A stretch of 64,000 nt of DNA. Origin: Melitaea cinxia (Eukaryota > Arthropoda > Insecta > Lepidoptera > Nymphalidae). Both the position numbers and the translations under genes were made by a program. The first letter of the stretch is position 1. Each line of letters starts with the position of its first letter. Positions 34,601 to 48,225 of the stretch are shown here, in pieces. The stretch is taken from positions 2,294,001-2,358,000 of the forward strand of contig NC_059420.1 of NCBI RefSeq assembly GCF_905220565.1, read 5' to 3'. The notes below the pieces were generated by a model, which was not told the DNA's origin, did not search any database, and worked only from the letters and a program-made list of their open reading frames with translations.

Positions 34601-37040
34601 TTATCTCAATAATTATCTTTAAATTTCGAACAATGTCAGTGGCATTAAAAACTGGCACTGCGTCAATATTAATACAACGGATAGTACATTGTTCATTATT
34701 GTTCTGTTATTCGCCCAAGGAGAGAGTTGTGGGCAATCCTGTGACCCACCAATCTTTTAATGCGCATAGTGGTGGCATATATATATATTAATGTGTGTTA
34801 TTAGTGATCGTATTATCTTTTACATAATATAAACTTGAGCACTCGAAGACTCATCTGTACTAACTCAGATATTAAATTGCGATTAATCCTTTAAAGGGGC
34901 GCATTAATCCCTCCAAAAAATTAAAATACGGAAGAAAATATTAAATAAATAAATTTGAACACATATAAAACCGAATTAAACTCAATCACATAAAAGACTG
35001 ACTAAATCTAAGCGATGCTTGTAATATAAATGAACATATAAGTCGATATGCAAGTAAAGTTAGGTAAAAAATATCACATAAATGTTAGAACTCATACAAA
35101 AAGTTATCTATTTATAAACGCTGTATGTTTTTATGTATGTACGTACAAACAAACGTATGAAACACATAGTGTCGCATTTAGTTGGTTTATCGATTGGTAC
35201 TAACTAATAATAGCACGGGTGGGTTGTGGTGCAAATTATAAGCTTATAATGAACTAAATTTTAGATGTTTATGTTTAAAAATATAAAAAAAAAATCTTTT
35301 CTTAATGAGCTTTTCATCACTTGAATTAATTTTTTAAACTTTCACGATCACTGGTAACACTTTTGATTTTACAGAACTTACCGCGACCCACTTAGGACTT
35401 ACACGAATCACCCGTGACCACGGTGCTATATTCTAAATGATTATTTTTATATATCGTGGGAAGTCCCATAGAATCCAAGCTGTTTACCTTTGAATCGTAA
35501 TTTTACAAAGAATATAATTATATTCATAACAAATAAATATATCGAAATGTAGACTGCTGATAATCATCAAGAAACAAAAAAAAAAACTTTTAAACAGCGT
35601 CAATACATTATTTAAACATTATAAATTCATTCGTTATTTTAGAATCATTCAGTACATCCTTCTGTCATTATAAAATGTGTCCTGCATGAATTACAGAATT
35701 ACTAAACATACAGTTTTCGTAACTTATTTACATAAATTTACATTTACTTTTTTACTTATTTTTTACACAAATGTATGTACATGGGAATACTGTTAAATTG
35801 TTATTAAGTTCGATTCACTTTACAAGAAATAAGAATCAATTTCACGCAAATCCTTTTCAGTATCAATTTACTCTCTGCCGTCATTTATTAACTTTTTTTA
35901 ATGTTTATTAAGACTAATTATACGATAATCTATACTAATATTTTGTATGTATATGTATGTAGAGTTTAGCACTTAAAAGTACATTCAATTAAATCATTAG
36001 TTTCTTTCATATATATTTTTTTATGACTTGGACCTGAAACTGGGTACGGGTTTCATTCATTTTCTTCAAAAGATACACTACACGATATCCTCAACAGTTT
36101 TCACGCTTAAAAAATTTATTTATACACATTTTTATTAATAAATCGCTTCCGCTTTTAAAATAAAGCGGTTTTAACCAACTACAAGCGGAATGAACTGGAT
36201 TAAGGCGGTTCCCAGTTGATTTTAGATTTACGAATATTTGGTAAGCAGGGGTTAGGATAGCTATCTCTCTTCATATCTGTTTGTTATTTGTCATTTAAGT
36301 GATTAAATTTAACTGATAGATAAAATCAAATATAAAAAATTCAATTTGACATAGATGCAATATTGTGTGTTATGTAAGTATAGATCTACCGAGGTTTAAC
36401 AATTAGAGTCATTATTGTCGTAGACGATATTATATACCTAGGCCATGTTATCTTTTAAGAAGTAAACTATTTAACATTGTGATGGAGTAAAGCTTTGCTT
36501 GTTGTATTTGAGATAATTTTATTTATACAAAGGAACAAATGACTGTTCTATGAATAGCTAATTAACTCCCGCGGATTGAACTACTTTCGATACATAGATC
36601 ATTGTGATTTTAATTTTACTCCCCTAAGATTTGAGATCTAATGTCTTCTAAGAAATAAGAGTCCTAAATAAATAGGTCATAATTAATACATCTATTTTCT
36701 CGATACATAGAAATTATTACATTATTCTTTTTATAATGAAATTCGTGAATAAATGTTTTAATAATCTATGGAACTGTTAAATGAATAGGCTATATTAAAA
36801 TATATTATTTTTCTGTTAGTTGTTGAGATTAGTTTTGTTTCAACTATATTATAAAAAAAAAATATCGCCTTCGAGGTATTCTTTTTTCATTGCTACAACT
36901 TTGTTATTTTCATTTGAATTAATTTCCTTGTTTTCAACAACAACTTTTGTAGGTATAGACCGATGTTTATATCTATACTTGTATGATTGATTTATGTTCC
37001 TCTAAGAGTGATGACGTGATGTATTATTATATATGATACT
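31681..37040. other. Gene-free AT-rich stretch
   Basis: A G-family repeat lies near 31980-32140 and an (AT)-rich tract near 31810-31860. The rest is AT-rich with only short chance open frames. I see no splice-bounded conserved exon, RNA gene or recognisable transposon. Confidence 0.55.
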
Positions 37041-37785
37041 AGCTGCGCCCTGCGGTTTCACACGCGCTAATTTGTAGGAAAAAATAGCCTTCCCGGTAAA
37101 TGTACTATCCGAGTTATCCGACACAAATAGAATTTTTCAATTCGAACCTGTAACGCCCGATATTAGCACGTTTAAACAAACAAACAAACTTTTCAGCATT
37201 ATAATACCAGTATAAGTTTTTGGATCGTGTGATTTTTGAATATTTTAATTTACAAATAATATATCGAATGTTCATCAGTACAAAATTTATTTGCAACTAA
37301 TTAGCTTGATATTTGATGTATTTATAGCAAATCTTTGACAAATAATTAAAATACAACAACAATAAATAACAACATTATTATTACATCGAGTGACCTCTAA
37401 AAATATGGTATTCGTGCCATATTTTAAAAAAGAATGTTTAAAAAAATATATCAATATAACCTTGAAAGTCGACAAAAAAAAAATCAGTTATTACAACACC
37501 TTTTTTATATTTAATTTTGAACGTTATTTTTTAATACAAACAAAAGAAAATTTATTTTATACTAAAACATGTACTTTATAAATATACTAGCGACCCGTCC
37601 GGCTTCGCACGGTTGCTAAAACTATCAGTGTTCCTCTACTATATTATGCATAAATTATACATATAAACCTTCCTCTGGAATCACTCTATTTACTAAAGAA
37701 AACCTCATTAAAATCCGATGCGTAGTTTCAAAGATCTAAGCATACAGACAGCAGGAAGCGACTTTGTTTTATATTATGTAATAAT
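37041..37785 (+). repeat. G-family and E-family repeats
   Basis: 37041-37212 ('tagctgcgccctgcggtttc' ... 'acaaacttttcagc') belongs with 41815-41992, 19738-19895 and 28985-29145. 37586-37785 ('tagcgacccgtccggcttcg' ... 'ggaagcgactttgtttta') belongs with 54553-54838 and, reversed, 25575-25755. Confidence 0.65.
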
Positions 37786-40290
37786 AATTTATAGTTTTTT
37801 GCGAGAGAAGATCTTGCGAAATATCAAATGCGTTAAATTTAAATAAACTCGTTACGTTTTTTGTAATTTTACAATTTTTCGAGTAATTTTCTTATATTAT
37901 CTTTTCACAATAACCTTATATAAAGTATTAGAAAACTTATTAAAAAAACGAGTGTGCTTTTGATCAAACGACTGAAGTAAAACTTCTTTTGCTTCATCAA
38001 ACTTATATCTCCTTCTTAACTTTCGTTCTTAGAAAGACATAATTATGTAAACTTGAAGACATATCAATAAAGGTGAAGACGGGTATCTCGGTTAGTTTTA
38101 AAATATATTACCAAGATCGCCGGTCGCGGTACAGGACGGAATCCGACGTCGCGCGTCGCTTACGAAATGTTACAGCGCTCTGCGTGTATAAGGTTGCATG
38201 TGAAAATTATTATTTTAACAAATATATTATAATCATATTTTATATAATTGCTGAAAATAATTGTTTATATTTTAGTAATTTGATAAAAACAAAGAAATAT
38301 AAAATTAAAACGTAAATAAGTTGTATGTTTACCAAGTGTGATTATATCGTACATATCATTTACAATATCATTAAATACAGGTATGTAATTTTTAGTTATT
38401 AGGTAAATCGTTTATAATAATTATTGTATAGTTTTAAAAAACACGAATCATTCCGTTTCAATAAATTTGTAAGCAAGTGTTTTTTATTTTTGGTAGTTTT
38501 TTGTTAATTGTTTTCGTGTCTGTTTGAGAGAAATTTAAACATACGAAAAACAGATCGTGAAAAGTGAGAACGTTTGTTCAAAGTTAATTCTTAGAACTAC
38601 ATTATAAAGTAATATCTTCAAAATATCTTTCAAAGTACATTTAAAAATAATAATAATGAAACCAAGTAGCGTTTCTCAGTGTTCACCTTCTGCGAGTGGA
38701 GCGTGCTAAGTAAAGCAAGCAAACGAGGCAAACCCGGGGGCACAGGGCTGGCGCTTGCGTTATCATTGATTGTTTTATTATTATTTATTATATAATTCAT
38801 AAATAAATAAAATAATAAGCGCTTCAGTCTCAACAGCCCCCACTAGGATTTACACCAGTGTCGCCCGGAAATTTGGTATACTTCTTTGTTGTGCAAATTT
38901 ATTACATTTTTTTTTTTCGAAAAATTTAAAATTCAAATAATTTTCCTGTGACAATTGTCTGCTAGTTTCATATTTAATTATTATTTCTATAATCTAAATA
39001 AAAAAGAAAATTCCATTTATTAGTATTTTTGTCTTAGTACTGCGGTTTGCCTGACTATCCCTTGGAACGTTAGTATAATTTATATAAATATTTCTAAATA
39101 CATAACTTAATAGATGTATGATGGAATAAATAAATAAATAAATAAAACTTTTATTAAACCATATAACATTAATTAAACAAAAAAAAAGATCATTGTAAAA
39201 ATATATTTTTTTATTACAAAAAAAAAATATAAAATAAAAATACAATTAAAACACCTCGCCAGACAACCCTGTCACCTCGGCAAGTATGCGCCCGATATTT
39301 TTTCACTGCAGAACAGGAAACGATCGAGTCGAATGAGCGATACGTTTCTTATTATTAACTTTTTATAACATTAATACGTATTTTTAACGAAAACCCATAA
39401 AAAATTACATATTAGAATATTATACAGAATATCGTAATTATAACTTTAATTAGTTTTAACCGACTTCAAAAAAGGGGAGATTTCTCAATTGGACCGTATA
39501 TTTTTTTCACGTGTGTTCGCGGATAACTTCGTCGCTTATGAAGCGATTTTAATGATTTTTTTTTTTGTTAGAAAGGAGATATTCGAAGGGTGATATGATA
39601 AGGAAACCAGGATCTGATAATGACATCCCAGCTAAATTCACTAGTGCTTTTGTTAATTTTTTTGTCTACTTACGTTGTATTACTTGTCGATGTAATTGAA
39701 CAATTATTAATATATAACTTTTACTGGAGAAACGCGATATAATGTATTAGAAAAAAAGTACGTAGTAAAACAGGTTGTAAATAAAGCAGTTTTCAATTCA
39801 ATAAAATGTAAAAACTTCAACACTTTTATTTAAAAATATTTAAATGTATACGAGATATGAATCTCAACGATATATTTTATACAAGCATATATTGTGTGTT
39901 TGTGTGTAGTGACAAAATTATTAGTTTAATTATTTAATTGAATAAATGTGATATTATAAGGAAAATAGTTATTTGACGTTATTTGTGATTTCCGGAACAA
40001 CAGCTGTTCATATAAATACTTTCACTATTAGACGGATAAACGTATATATTTATTAGTAACCGAAATAATACAAGATAAACCGTGATATGACACTTAATCA
40101 ACGTAAATTAAAAACATCATTTCTTGATTCTTTCGAAAATAACTATATAAAATATTTTTATTTGTAATTTAATAAAAAAAAAAAATTAAATATTATCAAA
40201 AGTAAAATATGCTATACTAACTAAAAACAATATTACAAACACAACGACTCCATAGCGGACATAATCGGACAATTGTCTATCTCGCTCGCA
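37786..40290. other. Gene-free stretch with a GC pocket and a LINE tail
   Basis: 38105-38200 is GC-rich and not assignable. 38630-38880 carries a repeat relic (minus-strand LLSTLHSQKVNTEKRYLVS, then the 'cttcagtctcaacagccccc' block also seen at 42400-42460). 39105-39150 matches the 'gatgtatgatggaataaata' 3' end of the LINE at 61534-62690. 39455-39705 is an F-family copy. Confidence 0.55.
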
Positions 40291-41099
40291 CGTTAATTCC
40301 GCGCCCCCTCCCGCGGGGGGAGGCGGCGCTGTTGTATGTAGCCATCTACAATTGTAAGATGCATTACTTTATTATTATTAATAATAATTTTATATTGTTG
40401 TTTTAACTCTATAGTCCAATTTAGTGTTAAAAGTTTAAAGATTACTATTGTAAGTATTAGTACAAAGTAACATAATATACAATACACTTTCCATGCATCG
40501 GTCAACTGTTGGACATTTTGTATTTCACCCACACTATAGTTGTTAATTACTTGTGTAAGTAAGCGTGTATTTTTAATGAGAAATAAATAATATTTAAATC
40601 TATGTATATTATACAAAACATAATAGTCGTTTACTAATAAGATTTTTTAAATACAATTAAACTAATACAAAAAAAAAACTAATAACCAAATTAAGAATTT
40701 CTCCAATCAACTTTTACGGTTTAACTATTAATTAATATTTTTTTCGGCGGTCCAAAAATGTTTTTAAAACCTACTGAAACATAGTAAATTTAGTGAATGC
40801 ATGATGAGAGCGTTATGAAAAGTGTAATCGGGCAAAGCGAACGGAGCAAGACAGGGACCTCCCTGCAAGCACACATTTTCTTTCTCTCATAACCAGTTAC
40901 GTTTCGTAAATCTAAGATACAGTGCAGGGCGTAACGTAACCTAAAAAATGATTCTCTTAACTTAACTTTTATAATTCACCAATTATAATTCTCTCGCCTT
41001 CATTATTTTAACTTAAAAAGAGGAAGCTGTGTTTGCCTGTAATTGGATCTACATCCTAACATGACAATTTATATACACTGTACTCTTAATACTATATTT
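40291..41099. other. No gene; GC-rich palindromic patch near 40300
   Basis: 40298-40330 has interleaved C and G runs ('cgccccctcccgcggggg') that could form a hairpin, next to 'tctatctcgctcgcac', a sequence I recall from lepidopteran repeats. The rest is AT-rich. The 107-codon minus-strand open frame 40293-40616 has one hydrophobic segment but no other sign of coding. Confidence 0.4.
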
Positions 41100-41254
41100 C
41101 GATGGCTCCTAAGTATACTGAGTCAACTCTACTTCTAATAACTTTATTTTTTTGTTACATGGGTAGATAGGAAATGAAGTAAATGTTATTAATATCTTAA
41201 AAAAATGAAATAGTCAAAAGTTGTTAGTTGACTCAGTATACTTAGGAGCCATCG
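41100..41254. mobile_element. 155-bp MITE-like element with 28-bp perfect terminal inverted repeats
   Basis: The left end CGATGGCTCCTAAGTATAC continues to 41127. The exact reverse complement occupies 41227-41254 and ends GGAGCCATCG. A direct repeat ATTT flanks both ends (41096-41099 and 41255-41258) and may be the target duplication. No open frame. The superfamily cannot be decided from this alone. Confidence 0.85.
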
Positions 41255-42949
41255 ATTTGATGTATATCGTTTGGTAAACCATTAAATAAAATAAAAATAA
41301 AACTACTGGACCTATTTAAAAATTCTTCCACCAATAGACCGCTACGGTATAAACGAGTTATATAGGCTATATTTTAACGGAAGAAAACTCAACAGGCAAG
41401 CAAAACTGTGGAGTAAAGCTAACATTTTTAATAATGATAACAGCTACATACCATTCGGCAGACGCCGCAGTGGAGCCGTGTGACTTTGTGACGTACGGTT
41501 ATTCTTATTATTAAATGTATTCTTTTTAACTTATTAATTACTAACTGCGCTCTCGCGGTTTTACTCGAAACCATATTAAAACTAAATTTATGTATGACCA
41601 GCGTTTACCTGCGGCTTCGCTCGCATAAAAACAAATAAAACTGGCAGACTTTTATTTTGCAATTTTTTACATTGACGCCTCGAACCTATTGGTCATAGCA
41701 TGATGTTATATAGTCTATAATGTTTATCTGTAAATAAGTTATCCTACAGTAAAATATCTTTTTTATTCGAACCAGTATTTTCGACATTACACAAACAATT
41801 AAGTTTTATTATCCATACTAATATTAAAAAGCTGAAAAGTTTGTTTGTTTATGCGCGCTAATTTCAGGAACTACTGGTTCGAACTGAAAAATTGTTATTA
41901 TCTATTTGTTGAAGATGGCTATATATAGGCTATATAATATTTTAGTATCTTTTACTTTTAAATTAACGCAGGTAAAACCGCGGGCAAGACTAGTATTATT
42001 ATAGATCCAGAAATTTTTAACTAAATAACTAAAACCAGTCGCCTGTTAGCTAAAGCCCAGACATTAATTTACTTAGGAACAGACCCGTGCGTGCGTGCGT
42101 GCGTGTGTGTGAATGTGTGTGTGAGTGCGTGTGTGTGTGTGTGTGTGTTATAAATATTTATATACCCATATGTACATAATATATTTTGTACATTATTAAA
42201 AGTAAAATCTCGTAAACACTTTGTATTGAAAGGCTTATTTCGTCAATATTCTAAATATACCCAAGTAGGTCATTACGAAGGCTTTCAAACGCCATTGTAC
42301 GGAGTTTTAACCGGTTTTTAACAAATGATGATTATGTTATAGTGAGTTTAGGTTGTATAAATTATTATTAATATTTATTAACAATAAATACTAATAAATA
42401 AATAAACGCCTCAAACTTAACGGCCCTCAGTAGGATATTCTCCTGTGTCAGGGGGTCCAGAAATACAATACACAAGTACAAACGCCCGGAACAATGGATG
42501 GAGTTCCTTAAAGCGTGTGAAACCACGGTATTAAATTAGTATTTTTTATTACTATTTAATTATTAAAAAATTCAAAAATGTATCTTATGAATAATAAAAT
42601 AATTGTACCTTATAGGTATTTAAATAAAATTTTAGTATATAAATATTTTATATTAAATAAAAAATACATTAAAATCTTTACTTTGACGGTAACTTTATGT
42701 TAAGTTTTAGTTACATTTATCTAATACATAATCTAGACTCCGACGAGCGGTAGCCTTCACTTTTAAAAATAATTAAAAATTTAATTTATAAAATGACGGT
42801 TCGAACGTAATTAATTTTAAAGCCTATTTGAATAAAGCTATTTTGATATTGATTTTTTTTTGTTTGTACATTCACAAATAATCACAATCTAATTTCTTAT
42901 TTATTTATTTAAATTGTTGCTAACAGTCACAATGGTAATTGTGTTTGCT
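41255..42949. other. No gene; repeats and microsatellite
   Basis: A G-family repeat at 41815-41992, a (GT)n/(GC) microsatellite at 42089-42149, and a SINE/LINE relic at 42395-42500. Otherwise AT-rich with nothing recognised. Confidence 0.55.
42089..42149. repeat. (GT)n/(GCGT)n microsatellite
   Basis: 'gtgcgtgcgtgcgtgcgtgt' followed by GT runs. Similar in composition to the intron tract of the 1-8846 array, but not tandemly amplified with exon sequence. Confidence 0.9.
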
Positions 42950-43485
42950 CGCAAACTAAAAATAAAATAGATTTTAATTACACAAGTAATACAACGTAGG
43001 TAGATGGAAAAAATAGTCAAGTACCCAAATACGCATCAGATCTCAAATTTAATAGTTGTGTTTGCAGGCAAACGAAGAAAAACCGACTTCAATTATATCG
43101 ACAAGTAATACCACGTAGGTAGACGAAAAAATAGTCAAGTAAATTCGCATTATCAAAGATTACTCCGAAAGTTGTAATCAGATCTCGATTAAATTTAAAT
43201 TTAAATGTGACCACATGATAAACATCGGCTTTCGATTAAATTAAAAATCATCAAAATCGGTACACCCAGTAAAATGTTATGCGGATTTTCGAAAGTTTCC
43301 TTCGATTTCTCATTAATTCCATCATCAAATCCTGGTTTCCTTATCATGGTACCAAACTAGGAATATCTCCTTTCCAACAAAAAAAGAATTATCATAATCG
43401 GTTCATAAACATACTTAAAAAAAAAAACATATATACGGCCGAATTGAGTAACCTCCTCCTTTTTTTGAAGTCGGTTAAAAATGGA
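42950..43485 (+). repeat. F-family element copy with tandem head
   Basis: 'cgacttcaattatatcgaca' head, 'tgaccacatgataaacatcg' middle, and 'cctcctcctttttttgaagt' end. The head part appears twice (from about 42955 and 43078), so one copy is partly duplicated or landed in another. Confidence 0.7.
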
Positions 43486-45690
43486 ACACATAGGATCGGC
43501 TTTCGATTAAAATAAGAATCGGTAAAATCGGTACACCTGGTGAAAAGTTCCGCCCAGGTTTAAAATACATAATACTTTATATATATTTAGTAACAAATAC
43601 ATAAAAATGCTTAATTATATAAAACAAATACATATATATTAATAAATAAATATTGTAAGAGACGAAACCGAATGCTAAAGTAATACAGTTTAGAGAAATT
43701 ACCTCGATTGTACATTGATATTTATACGGTTCACGGGCGCAGCGTTGCAACTCCGATTTTTATTATTATTTACATGATTACTCATCAATATACAGTATAT
43801 TACAGACGAATTTTATACATATATAAATTATATGTATTCAAAATTTATGTTATGATAAAGCATAATAAGTATTTGTATATGATTGACTACATAATTAGAT
43901 GCTGCATGGATTTCAAATGAAAATTAGTATTTTATTTAAACGTTTAATTTCCCGAAAGAGTCTAATAGTAATTCAACAAGTCTTATAAGTCACATTTAGT
44001 AAGGTAAAAAAACAAATATATATTAAATTAATATTGGTATAGACCCTAAGTGATTCTCTCTATCACCATAACTATTCCGTTAAAAACGATAATATTGAAA
44101 AGTAACACTTTTTTACTCGCTTTTAGTTCTTCCCATTATTTCGCCCCTAGGGTAAGGGTATCAATGTGTCCTATATTACACATAACGTCCACATATATTC
44201 AACAAGCCACTTGTCTAAGATTTAGGACGTGTTTACATGTATAAAAGTTAAAGTATCAAACACGACGAGTTATAGTGACAAGTTACAGGCTTAGTATACT
44301 TACATTCCAAGCTTACTATCGACGAAAAGTTAATATTTAAACAAGTTTATAGCTAGTCAATTACAATACAAACTCTTCTTAATCATTTCCACTTAAATTA
44401 ATATTACTACAAATAGTAATATTATAACAAAAATAAAAACACTAATTAAATCCGAGCTACAATACAACATGTCTCAAGCGAGCAACCTTTAATATACACA
44501 CACAGACAAATCTAATTTTATGGTCACAAACACACAGAGGACACGACAACAAGCAGAACACTTACAAAACCAACTATATCACTTTGAAATAAGGCTTAAA
44601 ATCCTTTAAAATAATATGCACTTAATACTTTTTAGCTTGCGAAGTTGATACGTGAATCCAATCGAATAATTTTGCTACAGCATTAACGACTCTATGTATT
44701 ACATTATACGGTATATATTCACTTTAGTTAGATATATTAATGTATTTTAAGCTTTAATGTATAAGAGATAGAGTACATTTTAGTTAGATGTGTTATGACG
44801 TAACAATCAATTAATTTTTTAGTTTATTTCACTGATAGTGCCTAGTATTAGAATGGGAAAAAACTCAAGTTTTGTTTGGATTTAATGATATTATAACTGT
44901 TCGTGATTTCTTTGTTCTTGCTTAGGGGCTGTTTAACTGGTTTCTGATAAATCTATCTGACATATTACGGTATCAATTAGATAAGTCTATCTAATATATA
45001 AAATTCTCATGTCACAATGTTAGTTACCATACTCCTCCGAAACGGCTGGACCGATTTTTATGATATTTTGTGTGCATGTCGGGTAGGTCTGAGAATCAGT
45101 CAACATCTATTTTCCATACTCCTAAGTTATAAGGCGGGGGGGGGGGGTTAAGGAGGTTAATAACATATATTGCAAAACAACGTTTGCGGGGTCAGCTAGC
45201 GACATATTATTTCGACAAAGTCCGGCTTATCTGTCAAATATTTTTATTCGCAACCTGCGAATCCTAAGTTTGCAGTTTATTAGTTGAGACAAAGTAGACC
45301 ATCTTTAACCTCCATCTGATAAATACTATCAGCAACTTATGTGTCAGATAAATTATCAGCAACCGATATAGTAAACCTAGATGTTTATTCTACCAGTTTA
45401 CCCTCCCTACATCTCTTGAATATCGATTCCTATCACAATAACGATATCATTTCTAATGATATTGATATTATCTTTTATAGCCTATTAACAATGAATCCGA
45501 TCAACCAACCCGCAGTGGAGCAGCGTGTATTAAGCTTCAACGCTTCTCCTACATGGAGAAAGAGGCCTATTCCCAGCAGTGGGATGTTACAGGCTGAATC
45601 GTAACCGAATCGTAACAGTCAATGTAGCCTGAAAATAATCATTCATATTTTCCTGACGTTACTCTAACATCATTAGATTTATTTATTTTA
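43486..45690. other. No gene; AT-rich with I-family and SINE fragments
   Basis: 44998-45202 is an I-family repeat with a poly-G run (45137-45149). 45505-45600 is the 3' part of the tRNA-derived SINE. Remaining open frames are short and AT-driven. Confidence 0.55.
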
Positions 45691-45695
45691 TACAA

Positions 45696-45962
45696 CTCGG
45701 TCGGCAAATAAGCGTACGGCTCACCTAATGGTAAGCGATTACCGTAGCTTATAGACGTCTGCAACACCAAAACATCGCAAGCGCGTTGTCGACCCTATCC
45801 CCATTTCTCCCAGAAGCTCTGGTCACCCTACTGACCACAGAACACAACACTGCTTGAAAACAGTATTATTTTGCTGTGATCTTCTGCAAGGTCGAGATAC
45901 TACCCCAGTCGGGCTGCTCCATATTTGAGCCGGAAATTTCCTGCTGTGCCCTACCTCAGTTA
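45696..45962 (+). mobile_element. SINE-like repeat, A family
   Basis: 'ctcggtcggcaaataagcgt' to 'gtgccctacctcagtta'; close to full length. Confidence 0.8.
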
Positions 45963-46183
45963 ATTTACTCAGGTTCATTAACCCCTCCGTGACCTCCCGT
46001 GGCCATGATTGCTGTAAAGTTTCGGATAAAACGTCGAGCATCTAAAAAATTAATAAATCGCGATAAAATCCGACAAAGTTGTTTCATTATGATGAGTGAA
46101 ATTCGCGTAAACATTAGAAAACAATATTTGAACCATTACGGACTGGAAATCGCAAACTAATAAATATTTTTATTTAATTACTA

Positions 46184-46785
46184 GCTGTGCCCGCGACTTC
46201 GCCCGCGTGGAATTAAAATAAAAATATTGTTCAGTTCGTAGAGTTACAAAATAAATAAATTTCTAAAACAAAAGTAGCCTAAGTTACTCCTTATCACATC
46301 AGTTATGTACCAGTGAAAGTCCGGTCAAAATCGGTCCAGCCGTTTCAGAGATTAGCCGATCCGCCATCGGAACACTAGGCGCGGTCGATCGTTCCATCCT
46401 TATGTCATTGATATGCCACCTACGCGCACAAAACGCTTTGGCACTACTTTCCTGATGCGCACAGCTAAGGAATGGAACTCGTTGCCCGCATCTGTGTTTC
46501 CCGAACGATACAATCTGGGTGCCTTCAAGGCCAGAGTGAATAGGCTGTTATTAGGCAGGCATGCTCCACCTTCGACAGCATCGTCACTTAACATCAGGTG
46601 AGATTGTGGTCAAATGCCTGCCTATTTGACATTAAAAAAAAAAAAAAACAGACACAGACAGAAAGACAAAAATTGTAAAAAATGTTATTTTGGTATATTT
46701 ACCGTGTTTACACCCGCCTTTAGTAAAAGGCAATTATTTTAATATTACAAACAGACACTCCAATTTTATTTATTTGTAATAGATA
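46184..46785 (+). repeat. D-family repeat split by a LINE 3' end
   Basis: The D repeat runs to 'tcagagattagccg' at 46362 and resumes at about 46655 with 'agacagaaagacaaaaattg'. The insertion between is the truncated LINE listed next. Confidence 0.75.
46363..46654 (+). pseudogene. 5'-truncated LINE: last ~70 codons of ORF2 plus poly(A)
   Basis: Frame with PPTRTKRFGTTFLMRTAKEW, NSLPASVFPERYNLGAFKAR and VNRLLLGRHAPPSTASSLNI, then a stop, a 40-bp 3' UTR ('gattgtggtcaaatgcctgc') and an A run. The R.AKEWNxLP..VFP..YN...FK..V pattern is the C-terminus of lepidopteran non-LTR retrotransposon ORF2. The short length is 5' truncation, usual for target-primed insertion. Confidence 0.85.
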
Positions 46786-47079
46786 CGATGAAAAATATTA
46801 TTATACGAGTAAAAGTACATATTATGATTTTAATTTAGAGACGCGTAATTTATTTATATTAAGATAAATATTTACTTAACATGGAAACCTCAATACCTAA
46901 ATGTAATTTAAATAAAAACACATGTATATTTTGTATGTCTGAATATGTTTTGTTACTTAACTTTAGCCTACCGCAGTCCACTGCTGGACAATGACATCCC
47001 GAAGTTCGCGCCAAAATGTTAATTTAAATGTTAATTTAACGTCACTTCAGATTTTACCAATTCTCAAAATTTCTTTAAG

Positions 47080-48082
47080 ATAATTGTGTTTGCTCGCAAA
47101 CGAAAAAAAACCGACTTCAATTACATCGAAGAGTAATACAGCGTAGATCGACGAAAAAATAGTCAAGTAACTACGCGTTATCAAAGATTACTCAAAAATT
47201 AGTTATCCGATTTCGATAAAATTTATATGTGACCACATGATAAACATCAGCTTTCGATTGAATTAAAAATTATCAAAACCGGTACACCCAGTAAAAAGTT
47301 ATTGCGGATTTTCAAGAATTTCCATCAATTTCTCTAGGATCCCATCATCAAAAAAAAAAAAAAAATACAGTCGAATTGAGAACCTCCTCCTTTTTTGGAA
47401 GTCGGTTAAAAACATATAATTTATCAATGAAGATAATATGCTATGAACAACACCCCATGACTCGCGACAGCGAAGCAGCAACCATAAACGAATAACGCCT
47501 AAATCTACATACGTAATTGGACGTAAAATATTTCTTCAGTTTAGCTATGATTAAATATTCATTAGGCATCATTAATTACGCATAAAACAGAAGACTAAAT
47601 TGAATTATATTTGAATTTTAATATTATGTATACTTAATAATTGTTTTTGCTTGCAAACGTAAAAAAAAAACTGAATTTAAATTCAATTCCAATCGTGAAC
47701 ACTATCTACTTTTATAGTAGGTATGTAATCACTAATTTGTCATATCATTTCGTTGTCAATAATCACTGAAACAGCATTCAGACACGATTACTTGTACCGG
47801 AGTATTATACTTGAGGTTATTTGAGTTATGTTTTAGAAAAATCTGAGGTAGGGCACAGGAGGACGTATCCTGTTCAAGATCTGGAGCAGCCGAATTGGGG
47901 TAGTACCTCGACCTTACAGAAGATCACAGCTAAATAATACTGCTTTCAAGCAGTGTCGAGTGCTTGTGGTGAATAAGGTGACCAGAGCTCTAAGTGGGGA
48001 TTGGAGGTAGGGTCGGCAACGCGCTTGCTATGCTTCTGCTGTTGCAGGGGTCTATAGGCAACGGTAATCGCTTACCATCAGA
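47080..48082. repeat. F-family copy (47080-47410) and reversed A-family SINE (47843-48082)
   Basis: 47080-47410 has both 'cgacttcaattacatcgaag' and 'cctcctccttttttggaagt' ends. 47843-48082 reads 'gaggtagggcacaggaggac' to 'gtaatcgcttaccatcaga'. 47411-47842 is AT-rich with nothing recognised. Confidence 0.7.
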
Positions 48083-48225
48083 ACCTAGTTTTAGATATAC
48101 AAACGCCTTTTGTTTATGTAGTTTAAAATTAAATTAAAGAAAAATAATTATATCAATAATTGTCTTAAATACTAGTACTATCAGTAGTAACGTTTTTTTT
48201 TTCACAGTATTTGTTACGGACACTT

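Noticed and set aside
38630..38833. Minus-strand frame with STLHSQKVNTEKRYLVS as a further ARID5 exon
   Set aside because: No match to any ARID5 block I know, no clear splice borders, and it is next to a dispersed repeat block also seen at 42400.
40293..40616. 107-codon minus-strand membrane protein
   Set aside because: AT-driven composition, no recognisable family, and it starts in plain intergenic sequence and ends in a GC-rich palindrome. One hydrophobic run is expected by chance in AT-rich DNA.
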